64,000 bases of DNA from Thamnidium elegans (taxonomy: Eukaryota > Mucoromycota > Mucoromycetes > Mucorales > Mucoraceae). How positions within the stretch are numbered: the first letter of the stretch is position 1; every line of letters starts with the position of its first letter. Made by a program: the position numbers and the translations under genes. Of the stretch, positions 12,130-23,638 are shown piece by piece. The notes under the pieces were generated by a model. The model searched no databases and was not told the DNA's origin. It saw only the letters and a program-made list of their open reading frames with translations. The stretch is from NCBI GenBank assembly GCA_025201345.1, contig JAIXMG010000024.1:310001-374000 (forward strand), given 5' to 3'.

Positions 12130-12571
12130 CTAATGGTGTCCACCTTCAGCAGCAATACCAGCCTTAGAGGTAAGGTAGGCATGAGTCTTGTTGGATTGGT
12201 AGTAGATCAAATAACCGAGACCGAATGCAGCACCAATGTAAGGGATTTGAGAAGATACACGACGAGCAGTGTTGAAAACAGCGTTATGTGCGGCACCAGC
12301 AAAGGGCTTTTGTTCAAAAGGAGACAAGACGTAAGTAACAACACCCTAAAAGAGAATTATAATAAATCGTCAGTCATTCATACCAATCTTTGCGTATACA
12401 CAGATATATATGTTTTTTAATCTACATACTCTTTGAGTAGGTCCACCCATATGACCCCACCTAATTAAAAGAAAATCAATATGATGCTTTTTTTTTTTTT
12501 TTTTTTTTTGTTCTGCTTTGCTCATTTGATATTTACCATCCCATATATTTCTTTCCAGTAGGTCCACCCAT
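12130..12571 (-). CDS. QCR8: cytochrome b-c1 complex subunit 8 (QCR8)
   Basis: Small subunit of mitochondrial respiratory complex III (ubiquinol-cytochrome c reductase). Minus-strand exons 12537-12571, 12430-12460 and 12345-12130 encode 93 residues, against 94 in yeast. The N terminus carries the family hallmark GW-WGHMGGP followed by SPFEQKPFAGAAHNAVFN, matching the SPY-QKPL-GIFHNAVFN region of yeast Qcr8. One transmembrane helix lies at about 52-68. The three exons were joined by reading GT/AG borders that recreate the conserved WWGHMGG. The first two exons are only 35 and 31 nt. The 3' end faces the ABC transporter, about 220 bp away, so the two genes converge. Confidence 0.93.
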
Positions 12572-13991
12572 TTTTAATGTAATATCTATAGTTATAGGGT
12601 CAGTATATATAAATCCTTGACATTTTGAGTATTTTTATATATACCTTTTTAGTTTTGTGAAAAAGAGGTCTATCCAAGCAAACAATCGCCCTTGCTAATT
12701 TTATTTCGGGATGTGAAACTTCCCGGCATGGCTTCTTGCAAAAACTGGCAGCGAGGAAAAGTACTATGTCATCGCTTTTTTTAAAGACAGTCTAAAAAAA
12801 AAAAAGTTGTAGCCACTTGCCACAGTGTTTCTACTTCCAATTTAATTTCAAGCTAGGTTTTTTCATTAAAGCATGAAAACAGCTTTTATGCTCCTCAAAC
12901 ATAAATTTGCAGAACTCTTACAAAATAAAATTGCTTATATATATATTATGAGTCTCGAAGGGCTTTATTTTTATCGTGAATGATGTCGAAAGTCAGGACA
13001 AAACTAGACATTCCTGCTAAGCATCTTCTGGGTCCGAAGCAATGAAACTGACAACAATAATTTCAATAACTAATAATAAATTTATTATACGTACTTGTTA
13101 TAATATCACCAGCAAATTCAGTAGTAAGGACACAGTGCATTCCATCGAGAACGAGAACGTTGCACAGGTAATCACCTTACTTTAAAATTTTACGTTTGTC
13201 AAAGTCGAACCTATATTATCAACTACTGAGAATTACCTGTGCTTGAATTTCCGGTACATATCAAAAGTAGGGAAACGATTTATGACACATAAATTAAAGC
13301 TCTAAATATGTACAAAGAGATAGCTAAATACAAAGTATCTTAGTAAGAGTGTATCATGTAATTACTGTTCTTCGGACTAACATTCTTTTAATGTAACGCT
13401 TCGATAACAATGTGACGATACTTTACTTTTTCTAATTCTTCTGCTTGTGGTCAAATGGATCTACAAAAAAAAAAAAAAAGGTCGCTCTGAAGCTCTCTTT
13501 TTAACTCAGCTTATTCGAAGGGGAAATAAGTAAAAGGTGCTCTCGTGTTAAAGGTTTTATGTCCCCTATAATAGATAATCAGTCGGGTGGATTCTACCGG
13601 TGATAATTTAAATAACTAATCAATATGCTTTTTTATGATTAAAAATAATCAGATGTGATATTTGTTGTTGTTGTTAGGAGTACTACATAAACCGGAATAG
13701 CGGAACCAAAATAGAAAACGATATTTTTTTTTTATACAAAAAGGATTACCGAATTTGTCAATACATCTCGCCTATAAAGATTTCCAATTAATTAAACCTC
13801 CTCTCTTATATATAAAAATAACCCAAAACTTCTTTTTCCTTTTTCTTTCTTTTTTTTTTTTTCTTTTAAAAAGCCTAAAGGAAGGAAGGAAGGAAGGAAG
13901 AAAGTTTAATTGATAATTCTTTTTTTTGTACAAGGAAAAAGAAAAAGAAGCCTACACTTTGTATGTCAAGTTTATAAATTAGGCATCTTGA
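12572..13991. other. intergenic region, 1.4 kb
   Basis: No convincing gene. On the minus strand at about 13010-13175 a short open stretch (CNVLVLDGMHCVLTTEF, then hydrophobic residues and FIASDPEDA-stop) has protein-like composition. Joining it would need an intron of only about 25 nt, and I do not recognise it. It may be a decayed exon. The stretch also has a 23-bp motif shared with the Blm10 promoter (13512-13534), a TGTTGTTGTT run (about 13663) and AAGG repeats (about 13880-13900). Confidence 0.45.
13512..13534 (+). repeat. 23-bp dispersed motif, copy 1
   Basis: TATTCGAAGGGGAAATAAGT plus AAA. It recurs with one mismatch at 23517-23539, about 100 bp upstream of the Blm10 gene. Here it lies about 460 bp upstream of the kinase-C-lobe gene, in the same orientation. 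Confidence 0.5.
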
Positions 13992-15103
13992 ATGATGCCA
14001 ATAAATTCAGGAACCAAGAAAAGATGGTGGGGGCGGCAAAAACTTGTTTCAAGAGATAATGGACAAAGCATACAACGCTGGAAAAATCTTTCACCTGATA
14101 ATCCACCACTACCATTTATTGTTCCACAGCCAACCTTCAAATCTTCGGAACTTGACCAGCCTACTTCCGAGATAGCTCCGACCAAGGTATTTATTATTAC
14201 TATTATTATAATAAAGTTTTATATATAAACTTTATAAATATAGGACGATGAATTTATACCCTCTGCTTCACTCTATATACCTCATGATAAAATATATCCT
14301 TATAATCGTGATTTATATACTATTGCTGAATTATCTGAAATAAATACTACGAATTCTTTTGCTAGTAGTCACGACCCTTCATATACAAATAGTAGTAGTA
14401 GTAGTAGCCATGGCAACGGATTATATGTACCACCACAAACATCGCCCATCGTCACACAACCACCCGTCGTTAAATCTTCATCAAGCGAATTGGATAAGAA
14501 AAAAATATTTCATCAAATGCTTCAATTAAGAATAGGTGATAAAGAGTATCCAAAGAAACTACAATTATTATTTAATAATGAAAATAATCTTGAAGGCATT
14601 TTATTTATTGCGTTCGACGGAAAGCGACAAAAGATTCGATTCAATGGGTAAATATAAAATAAAATAGTAATAACACTCTTTTTATTTATTTGTTTGTCGT
14701 TAGAACACCTCAATCGATTCCACCTGAACTATTAATTTGTGATACCTATAATCATGAATTAACCAGTGTATGGGTACTAGGTATTTTACTTTATCATATG
14801 CTTGTAGGAAAATACCCGTTCGATAAACATGTAACACATATGGGGTTATTCAATCAAATGCTAGACCCCAATTTTGTTACCATTCCAGATACCTTATCTA
14901 CCGAAGCACAAGATCTATTAAAACATATGTTGAGGCCTGATCCTAGTAAGCGTGCCTCATTTGATTTCATTCAACATCATCCGTGGGTTACCTCTGCTAA
15001 ACCTAAAAAAACCAAAAGAAAAAAAGCGCTGCAATTTGTAAAAAAAGTAGCTAATTTTGTATTAAAAGGTCCTTATCCGCCACCATTGCCCTATAGAAAA
15101 TAA
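13992..15103 (+). CDS. protein with an isolated protein-kinase C-lobe (pseudokinase-like)
   Basis: 332 residues from exons 13992-14186, 14244-14647 and 14704-15103 (introns 57 and 56 nt). Residues 1-160 are low-complexity, rich in Ser, Pro and Asn, with a run of Ser. From about residue 203 the sequence matches kinase subdomains VIII-XI: PPELL (APE region), a subdomain IX-like VWVLGILLYHMLVGKYPFD, then PDPSKRASFDFIQHHPWV (subdomain XI). The Gly-rich loop, catalytic Lys, HRD loop and DFG are all absent. The Asp normally opening the DxWSxG motif is Ser here, so it cannot be an active kinase. The C-lobe wording (VGKYPF, heptad with HPW at the end) is closest to the CAMK/Tribbles style. It ends in a Lys-rich tail. 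It could be a true scaffold protein or a gene that lost its catalytic exons; splicing and frame are intact. Confidence 0.65.
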
Positions 15104-16895
15104 TAATAAAAACTTGTATTATACCTATTTAATCAATGTTGCATATAAAGGAGTAAGAAAAAAAAATCCATTACTTTCATTATGTCTTTTAAACATTCCG
15201 TATTACAATTATCAGTTTACTAGCCGCAATTCTGTCTAAATACGTTCAAGAATTGTTAAAATCTGCACAACTCTAGATCAAATCATAGATAAATTACAAG
15301 TGCAATTCCCAGAATACGAGCATCTTATTACAACAGGAACCATTCAAATTATAGCCTTAATCCTACTCAAATCAAAGCAAACTCTAGTACACGAATTGAA
15401 CGAAAGCTTAGTATTTTTATCGACGAAAGCACAATTACAATTAATACGTATAATACTTGTCCTCTACCAATATATATCATGTGTGCTATTTCTTCAAAAG
15501 GTGTACAAAAAACTATCGATAAACTTGTTTCCAGATTGCGCTATTGAATTTACGAGCTCAATATTACAAAAGCTAAAAAGTAAAACCGCCATTTCAAAGT
15601 ATTGTCAAACTTTCCATACATCAAAAAATCCAAACTTTGTTTTCATATCATTCTTTAATGACTTATCCCACTTGCTCTGTCGCGAACCCGGCTAAAAAAG
15701 GTTTTTTGAAATTATCAGGATTATTACTGAAAAAGTCTCATATTCATTCTGTACAAGATATTAAACAATTATTTAAAACGGCTGAAATAACAAGTGTCAA
15801 TTGTAAAGGTTGGATATATCTGGTACTTGTGTAACTGCTGAAAAATAAATAAAAAAGTGTTTAATACCTGCGTTTTAATATACATATAAGCTGTGACGTC
15901 TTTACCTAAAAAGAAAAAGAGGTCACGTCTAAAAATAAAGAATGATTGGACAAAAGGTTTTTTTTAAAAAAAAGTTTTTTAAACAACCGAACCTCACATC
16001 TATAAATTGAAGGTAAAAAAGTGTACTTTTTATGAACCTTACTTCATAAAAATTTAAGTTTCGATATTGCAAGTTTGCTGAAATTTAATCGGTATATCTT
16101 TTCCTGAACGAAACGAGAAACTTAATGCTTGGCTTTATAATACTGATCACTCCTATCTTATGAGTGAGAGGTTTCGCGGTCAATCGATAGTTTTTTATAT
16201 ACAAATATATTTGTATAAATTTTATAATAATAAAAACGAAAAAAAAAAAAAAGTACTCGTGATAAGTTCACACACACTATAAAAATAAGAGGCTTATATA
16301 TTTATATATATATTTTGTGCACTACAAAAAAGAAGGGGGGAAATTCTCCCTTTTTCTGCAGCCCATCAAACACCTGAATGGCAGGTTTAAATCTCAATTG
16401 TACACAAATATTTATCACTTTAATAGGCTTTTTGCATCACCCCGTTTTTATTAAACTAAAATAGTAGACTTATTCAAGGGTGGCGTATATTGGCGTGTGT
16501 ATGTGTGCACCCTCTCTTCTCCTTTTACATTGCTCTTCATGTACACTTTCTTTTCTCTGATGAGCAAAAAGTCCCTTTTTATTTCTATCTGTTACTGTAG
16601 ACTTTTATAGTTTTTATTTTTTTCTAGTGCTGTATTTTTTTTTTTTTTTTTTTTTCGAATGAACGAAATGTAAACAACTCGTGGTCACTTGCAAAACGAA
16701 AGAAGAGCAACTCATCTCATTCACTTGTCCTCCCTTTCTCTCTTTTTTTTTTTTTTTTTTTTTTACATGTTACGGATGTCGAGACAGCGATAAAATAATA
16801 ATAGCTTCAATAATAATAGCTTCAATAATAGAGTCAACCAATGAAATACGGAGAGAACGAATATAGAATAACTCCCAAGGTGACGCACTCAAAAA

Positions 16896-16926
<31 letters not shown>

Positions 16927-17038
16927 GAGATGCCTTTTTTTTCTTTTTATATCAAAATGAAGGATATAAAAAGGATAAAAGTAAATACTTTTTTTCTTTT
17001 TCTTTTCTTTTCTTTCTTTTTAAAAAAATTAATAAATA
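15104..17038. other. intergenic region, 1.9 kb, with a possible gene relic
   Basis: Apart from the relic at 15300-15834 I see no gene. There are CRE-like half sites at about 15893 (TGACGTCT) and 15922 (GTCACGTC), several T or A runs of 15-24 bases, and a pyrimidine-rich leader (about 16990-17020) right before the next start codon. Confidence 0.5.
15300..15834 (+). pseudogene. decayed coding sequence, family uncertain
   Basis: Three plus-strand frames take turns at being protein-like: one from 15300 to 15695, a second around 15320-15545, and a third from 15637 to 15834. The second contains LSIFIDEST, similar to the (L/I)DEST block of hAT-type transposases, but this is a short match. No start codon and no consistent splice pattern join the pieces. 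The best reading is an old frameshifted gene or transposon remnant. Confidence 0.25.
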
Positions 17039-17768
17039 ATGACAACTAAACGATACGAATTCCAACCTCCTACCAATATTGATGCTATCCGTTCTTCTAT
17101 TATTCAACGTATCAAGAAACGTAGTGTGAATACTAATAATACTAGCTCTTCTCCTCTCACTCCTCCTCCTCAGTCAGACGAATATGACAAAAAGTTACCC
17201 TTCCTCCATCTCGATAATGGCTTACCTTCTCCTCCCATTGAAACTTGTTGTTATGAAGAAGAGCAATTACCAACAGAAATGGTTGTTAATGCTTTAATGG
17301 AACTCTCACCCGCAGTAGAATCTTCTCAAGTTATTCGTGAAAGAATAAGATTATTAAAAGAAGAAAAGCATAAATTATTTCAAGCCATGAAAGATTTATT
17401 ATCAACTCCTCCTGCTCAACCAAAAGAACAACCAAGCCCTGTAACCATAACCACAAGGCCTGTTGCTAGATCACGTAGTATTAGTCATACTGATACTACT
17501 AGACCGATATCTCGGTATTACGATCGACCAAGATTTTATAATAATAATAATAGTTATTATCCATACCAGCCTTCTATATCCCCATCCACAGTAAGAAATA
17601 CTTTTTTTTTTGTTTTTTTTTTTGCACGCAAAGATAATTTAAACCTTTTTTTTATTATTATTATAGTCTCGTCGTGTCATCAACAATAATAACTCCTCAT
17701 ATGTATCATCACGACCACAGTCTACAGTTAGATCTTCCTCCTCTTCTTTTCGTCCTGACAGATACTAA
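17039..17768 (+). CDS. unrecognised Pro/Ser-rich protein with a short coiled-coil helix
   Basis: 217 residues from exons 17039-17590 and 17667-17768 (76-nt intron with T-rich tracts). I do not recognise a family. The N-terminal 30 residues are basic, followed by a Ser/Thr/Pro-rich linker. An amphipathic helix at about residues 98-121 (ERIRLLKEEKHKLFQAMKDL) looks like a short coiled coil. The C-terminal half is disordered and rich in Arg, Ser, Tyr and Asn, ending SFRPDRY. The composition suits a regulatory or scaffold protein, but no function can be assigned. The start follows a long CT-rich leader. The gene converges with the BAR-SH3 gene about 490 bp downstream. Confidence 0.65.
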
Positions 17769-18258
17769 AGAAGATATATAAAAAAAAAGAAGAGAGAAGA
17801 GAGAACCCAAGTATAAAAAAAAAAAAAAAAAAAAACATTCTATATACATACACATATTACATATTTAAATCACATCTTAACACACGCACACATACATTTG
17901 TATATATATACACACATATATATATATACTATATTTATATATATAAAAAGAAAGAAAAGAGGAAAAAAAACCATTGTAAATTGGTTCTCCCTTTATAATA
18001 TTTCTCTCACACAAATCCCCCTCTTTTTTTTTCGTGTGTTTCCAACACCCTATTTTTTTTTTTTTAGTCCTTTGTTTCTATCTTTCTTTGTTGCTTTCAC
18101 CCCCCTCCTTCTCCTATTTATACATATATAAAAACCACCCAACTCTTTTTCCATCTTTATTATTTTTGATTTTGATCACTGTACCAAATTTTATATACGT
18201 GTATAATGTTTTATTATAAAAAATGTGGCGTAACACGTACGAAAAAAAAAAAAAATAT
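17769..18258. other. convergent 3' region between two genes
   Basis: About 490 bp of low-complexity DNA: GA-rich then A-run (17770-17835), alternating TA/CA (17880-17945) and CT-rich blocks (18000-18120). It holds the 3' UTRs of both neighbours. No gene seen. Confidence 0.5.
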
Positions 18259-20089
18259 TTAATGTTTATGGAAACAATTATTACAATGTCCCTTTTTAAA
18301 TACATTGGCAGTGAAATCGTCACAACCGCATTCATTACAAGAAGGTGACGATTCAAAGTAACTATCATTTTTAGATACATGAAATTGAGGTGTTGAAGGA
18401 GCGGTACGAGAAGTAGTATTGGAACGTGATGACATGACAGGTGGAGTACGTGATGCAGGTGGAGGAGGAGGAGGAGCTCTTTTGGTAGTATTTTGTCTGG
18501 GAATAGGTGAACACATAGGCGAGGATGTATTGGCAGATAATGTTCTTGCGGGTTGGTTAGGTCGAATATAGGAGTAACCTTTTTGTGCATCTGTAAAAGG
18601 TGATTCAACACGAGTTTCATTTGGGTGTTCAGCAATAGAGATATTACTACTACTTTGCGAAATTAAACTAGGTCGTGCAGGCATTGGTGGTCCAGCACCA
18701 TGATGATTGATTGATACTACAAGTTCTGTATAATTTACTGGAAATATACCCCTACGTCCATCTATTGATTCTCCTAACCACCATCCTTCATCTACTTCTT
18801 CGATTACATTAATTATATCTCCTACTTGAAATGATAATTCATCTATATTATCTCCAGCGAAATCATATACTGCTTTACGTTGAGTGGTAGTTGTACTTTG
18901 TGCTACAATATATATCCTATTAATTATTGTACTACCAAAATTATTATATACGCTTACATTGTCTACGAGGTAATACAGGTGGAGAAGGTTGTTGTTGCGT
19001 ACGATTTATTATTTGAGGTATATCTTCTCTTTCACTAAAAGAAGCAGTTCTACTACCCATAGCACGTCTAACAGGAGGAGGAATAAGATTTGTATCTGTA
19101 CTTGCCTTTCTAGAGATGGATCTACTAATAGGTTCGTCATTATTATTATTACTGGTATTACTTGAAGTACGAGATAAAGCAGCTAAACGATGATGACTAT
19201 TAGTAGTATTAACAGTAGTAGCATTGTGACGAGTATTTATATTTGTAGTAACAGGTTGGCCCCAGTTTGATTTAACATCAGATAATACTTGTAAAGAATT
19301 ATTAAAATAATCAATTTGAATATCAAGAAAGTGTTGTAATGCATCACAATGTTCATCTTCAAATTCTTGTAAAGAAATCATTTTTTGAATTACATCATAT
19401 TCAGCATCTTCATACTTCATTTTTGATGCTTGTAATTCTTGCTCTAGTTCAGGTTTTTCTTTTTTAGATTTTTGTAAGCGACCTATTTTAGCATCATAAT
19501 CTAAACGACGAGATTCTAATCTTTTACGAAGATTAGCATAATCTTTAAATAAGGCAAGTCCTTCATCCAATTTTTCCATATATTCTGTCTTTATATTATC
19601 AGAATAATCTTCTTGAAAACTAGCCAGCTTTGATTGAGATTGGCCCAAATTAATTAATGCAGAGCCTAAAATAATATATATTATTACGTTATTAATTAAA
19701 TATTAAAACTCATATAATATATACTTTACCAAGTGGAGCATCATCAGTAAATTCATTACCATAGTTTAAAAGACAAACGCCTAAAATATCAGTAGGTAAT
19801 CTTTTCGATTTATTATCCTCGGGAGATGGTTTCTTTTTAGCGAGTTGCATTTGCATAATAACTGCTGACGCATGGAGTTTTTCAAAAGCAATACGCTTTC
19901 TTTCTGTTTCAACTTCAAGTCTTTGAAAGTCTTCTGTCTGAAGTGTCGTTTTAGCAGAACCAAACTTTTCGCCAGTCCACTATAAAGCGCGTGCGAGAGA
20001 GAGAAAGAGAGAAAGAGAGATTACTTTTTAGTTCATCTCTTTACAAAAAAGAAAAAAAAAAAAGAAAGAAAGAGTATATATACACACAC

Positions 20090-20128
<39 letters not shown>

Positions 20129-20172
20129 CGTATAATACTTACTTGTTTAAGTTTTCCAATATTTTTAATCAT
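18259..20172 (-). CDS. BAR-domain and SH3-domain membrane-remodelling protein
   Basis: 543 residues. Minus-strand exons: 20172-20143, 19979-19730, 19665-18958 and 18902-18259. The order is a BAR domain (about residues 5-225, opening NIGKLKQWTGEK, long heptad-rich helices), a Ser/Asn/Arg-rich linker, one SH3 domain (about 340-392: AVYDF, ELSF, GWWLGE, GIFPVNYTELV), a linker with a PPPPPP run, and a C-terminal zinc-type motif. That motif is CNECGC...HCNNCFHKH at about 518-543, the spacing seen in several fungal BAR/SH3 adaptors. BAR-SH3 proteins bend membranes and recruit actin or endocytic partners, so a role in endocytosis or polarity is likely. The 10-codon first exon keeps the start next to a promoter shared with the V-ATPase gene. 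Confidence 0.85.
20081..20124. repeat. (AC)n microsatellite
   Basis: Alternating CA/AC over about 44 bp with one G interruption, inside the first intron of the BAR-SH3 gene (minus strand reads GT repeats). Confidence 0.9.
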
Positions 20173-20387
20173 TTGCTTTTTACAATTTTGAAAGAGAAAA
20201 AAAAAGATAAAAATAAAAAAAAGAACTGGTCCTTTTTATTTATTTATTTATTTAAAAAACACGGAACCAGAAAAAATAATATTTGTTTAACGTCATCTCA
20301 ATAAATAAATAAGGATACGATCTCTTACCTCCCCCCTTTTTTTTTTCTTTTTACTTTTTTTCTTTTTCTCTTTTACCAGCAAAAAAA
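20173..20387. promoter_or_regulatory. bidirectional promoter, BAR-SH3 / V-ATPase subunit a
   Basis: Only 215 bp separate the two divergent start codons. The stretch is AT-rich, with TTTATTTATT repeats and a T/C-rich leader ahead of the V-ATPase start. The two membrane-traffic genes must share this region. Confidence 0.6.
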
Positions 20388-23365
20388 ATGTCTTCGACAC
20401 TGTTTCGTTCAGAAGAAATGTCTTTGATCCAGCTATTTATCCCAGCTGAAGTCGCACACACTTGTGTAGCTGAGTTAGGAGAACTGGGAAAAGTCCAATT
20501 TAGAGATGTAAAGGGTCTAGTCGCGTCTATTTTTGCTCCTTTTAACCCTTTTTTTTTTATGGTTAGTTGTACCCTAACGTCAATGCTTTTCAGCGTACTT
20601 TTGTATCTGAAATAAGAAGATTTGATGAAATGGAAAGACAGTGTAGTAAGTACTTTTTTTTTAAAATAAAAACAAATAAACATAACTGATACGTCTTTAA
20701 AAAAAAAAAGGATTCTTTCAGTCTCAAATTGAAAAATCAGGTATTGCTAGTAGACCTTTAGAAGATTCAAGTTTTTTTGCTAGTACTCGTACTGCACAAC
20801 AAGTAGATGATTTAGAAGAATCATTAAAAGTTCATGAACAACATATTATTCAAATGAATGATGCTTATGAAACACTCCTGACAAGCAACTTACAGCTTAC
20901 TGAACTCCGACATGTATTGAAAGAATCTTCTGTTTTCTTTGCCCAAGTAAGAATGAAACACTACCTCCCTTTGTTTTTATTTATTTATTTTATTATTATT
21001 GATTAGGCTGAATCTAGTCCTAATTTACGCTTACAAGACGCTGGAGAAGAAGAAGTAGAAATTGATCATAATCATTTAAGTTATGTTACAGGTGTAATTC
21101 CTAGATCAAAGATACAAACATTCGAACGTGTTCTTTGGAGAATATTACGTGGTAACGTATTTATGAATTTTGCTGAAATTCATGATCAAATTATAGACCC
21201 ATTAGATTCTGAAAAGCTTGTATCTAAAAATGTATTTGCCATATTTGCTCACGGTAATGAAATTATTAACAAGATTAAAAAGATATCTGAAAGTATGGGT
21301 GGTACACTTTATTCTATTGATCAAGATATAAGTAAAAGAAATGATGCATTATTTCAAGCTACTAAACGTATTGAAGATTTAAATATCGTTTTAAATCAAA
21401 CAAGTCATGCTCGTAAAGATGAACTCTTAAAGGTCGCTGATCATTTAACTAATTGGACAACTACTGTTAAAAAAGAAAAGGCTATATATCATACAATGAA
21501 TTTATTCAATTATGATCTCAATCGTAAATGTTTAATTGCTGAAGGCTGGTGTGCTAAAATTGATGTTCCTATCGTCCATATCGCTTTAAAAAATGCTATT
21601 GAATCTTCTGGTACGAATATGCCTTCCGTATTTACTGAACTTGAAACAAAAAGAAAACCTCCTACTTATCATCGTACAAATAAGTTTACTGAAGGATTTC
21701 AAAATATTATTGACGCTTATGGTATTGCTCGTTATCGTGAAGTAAATCCTGGTTTATTCACAATCATTTCTTTTCCGTTTTTATTCGCAATCATGTTTGG
21801 TGATATCGGTCATGGTTTCTTAATGCTCTGTTTTGCTCTTTACCTTGTCTTGTATGAAAAGAAGTTAGCTAATGTCAAGGATGAAATCTTTACCATGTTC
21901 TTTAGTGGTCGTTACATGATGCTATTAATGGCCATATTTTCCATATTTACTGGTTGTATTTATAATGATATCTTTTCCTTGTCTTTAAATTTGTTCAAGT
22001 CTGGATTCGATTTACCTGCTAATTATACTGAATTTGATTCCGTTGAAGAAATTCCTAATGGTCACGTTTATCCTTTTGGCTTTGATCCTGCAAGTTTTTT
22101 TTTTTTTACTTACTTCTAAAATCGTGCACTGTCTAACTTTTTTCTTTTTTAGGCCTGGCACGGTTCTGAAAATTTCCTTCTCTTTTCCAATTCTTATAAA
22201 ATGAAACAAGCTATTATTATTGGTGTAATTCATGTAAGTAAAATAATTTTAAAAAGAGACAATTTTACTTATAATAAAAATAGATGTCTTTTGCTATCTT
22301 TTTAAACGTATTTAATCATATTTACTATAAAAAACGCATGTTTATTTGGTTAGAATTCTTGCCTCAAATCTTATTTATGGAATCAGTATTTGGTTATTTA
22401 ATCTTTTGTATCATGTATAAATGGAGTGTTAACTGGTGGGAACTTGATAGCGCTGGAAATCATATCCATAACTCTCCTCCCAATTTATTAAATATGTTGA
22501 TCTACATGTTTTTAACTCCTGGTAAAGTAGAACCACAAGATCAGTTATATTCCGGTCAAGTAAGGTTTTTGTTTTTTTGTTTTAGTATATATATATATAT
22601 ATATATATTTACCGAGTATAATAAATCAGGGAACTGTACAACTTGTATTAATTTTGATCGCTCTTGTTTGCGTCCCTTGGATGTGGTTTGCAAAGCCTTA
22701 CTATCTCAAGGTACAACATGAAAAGCATCAATATGGCGCTATTGCATTAAGTGAAGAAGATGCTATAGAATCAAGTACAGCTGCTGTTGCTGCCACAGAA
22801 GCTGCTACAAGAGCTGTTGAATCACACCAAGAATATTCTCAAGACGAAGATAAAGAAGAAGAGGAGGAAGAGGTAAATGTTATTTTTATACCAAAAAAAA
22901 AAAAAGAAAAAAAGTGTTACTTATTTTTTTGTAGTTTGAATTTAGTGAAGAAATGATTCATCAAACTATTCATACAATCGAATTTTGTTTAAACTGTATT
23001 TCTAATACTGCCTCTTATCTTCGTCTTTGGGCTTTATCTCTTGCTCATGCTCGTAAGTTTACATTATTATAAACAGAAAGAAAAAGTCTCTAATAGAATA
23101 TACATTTGTAGAATTATCAAGCGTATTATGGGATATGACACTCAAGATTTGGTTTAATTTTACTGGACCTATAGCAGTGGTAGGGCTTGTCATTGGATTT
23201 AGTATGTGGTTTGTCTTGACCATTGGTATCTTGTTATGCATGGAAGGTTTATCTGCCTTTTTACACGCGTTGCGTTTACATTGGGTAGAATTTGATGGAA
23301 AGTTTTATATGGGCGATGGTATCAAATTTGAACCGTTTGCTTTTACTACTGTCCTCGCAGACTAA
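20388..23365 (+). CDS. VPH1: V-type H+-ATPase subunit a (V0 sector)
   Basis: Large membrane subunit of the V0 proton channel, which works with the c-ring to acidify vacuole, Golgi or endosomes. 829 residues (yeast Vph1 840). Nine exons: 20388-20507, 20567-20645, 20711-20946, 21007-22089, 22153-22233, 22284-22559, 22630-22872, 22935-23052, 23112-23365. The N terminus has the family [14 protein letters not shown] and [11 protein letters not shown]. The membrane half has [11 protein letters not shown], and [16 protein letters not shown] carries the essential proton-path Arg at about residue 736 (yeast R735). Intron 4 (22090-22152) has a GC donor (GCAAGT). Only the GC-AG border gives FDP-AWHG; the nearby GT leads to a stop. 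Whether it serves the vacuole (Vph1-like) or Golgi (Stv1-like) cannot be told. Confidence 0.95.
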
Positions 23366-23516
23366 TAACTGAAATGTAGTATCTTAAATTTTGAGTCCTA
23401 AATAAAGCTCACAAATCGCATTGCAATATTCGTAATTTTTACCCCCAGTACCTCTATTGTCATATAAGGAAGGAAACTCGGACAACCGTAAAAAGGCACG
23501 TGTTTTATTCCCCGCC

Positions 23517-23539
23517 TATTCGAAGGCGAAATAAGTAAA
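23517..23539 (+). repeat. 23-bp dispersed motif, copy 2
   Basis: One mismatch from the copy at 13512-13534. It lies in the 270-bp gap between the V-ATPase stop and the Blm10 start, so it may be a promoter element of the latter. Confidence 0.5.
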
Positions 23540-23638
23540 TCAAAAAGTGTAGGACGCGTCATTGCTAAATAATATTCTTTTTACCCTAATTATTAAATTT
23601 TCTTTATTCTCTCTCTCTCTTTTTTTTTTGCAGTGAAA

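Noticed and set aside
12070..12420. Plus-strand open frame over the QCR8 gene
   Set aside because: Antisense shadow; the minus strand gives a complete conserved QCR8 protein.
13010..13260. Small multi-exon minus-strand gene (DGMHCVLTTEF... IASDPEDA)
   Set aside because: Needs a 25-nt intron and lacks a start; noted as a possible relic only.
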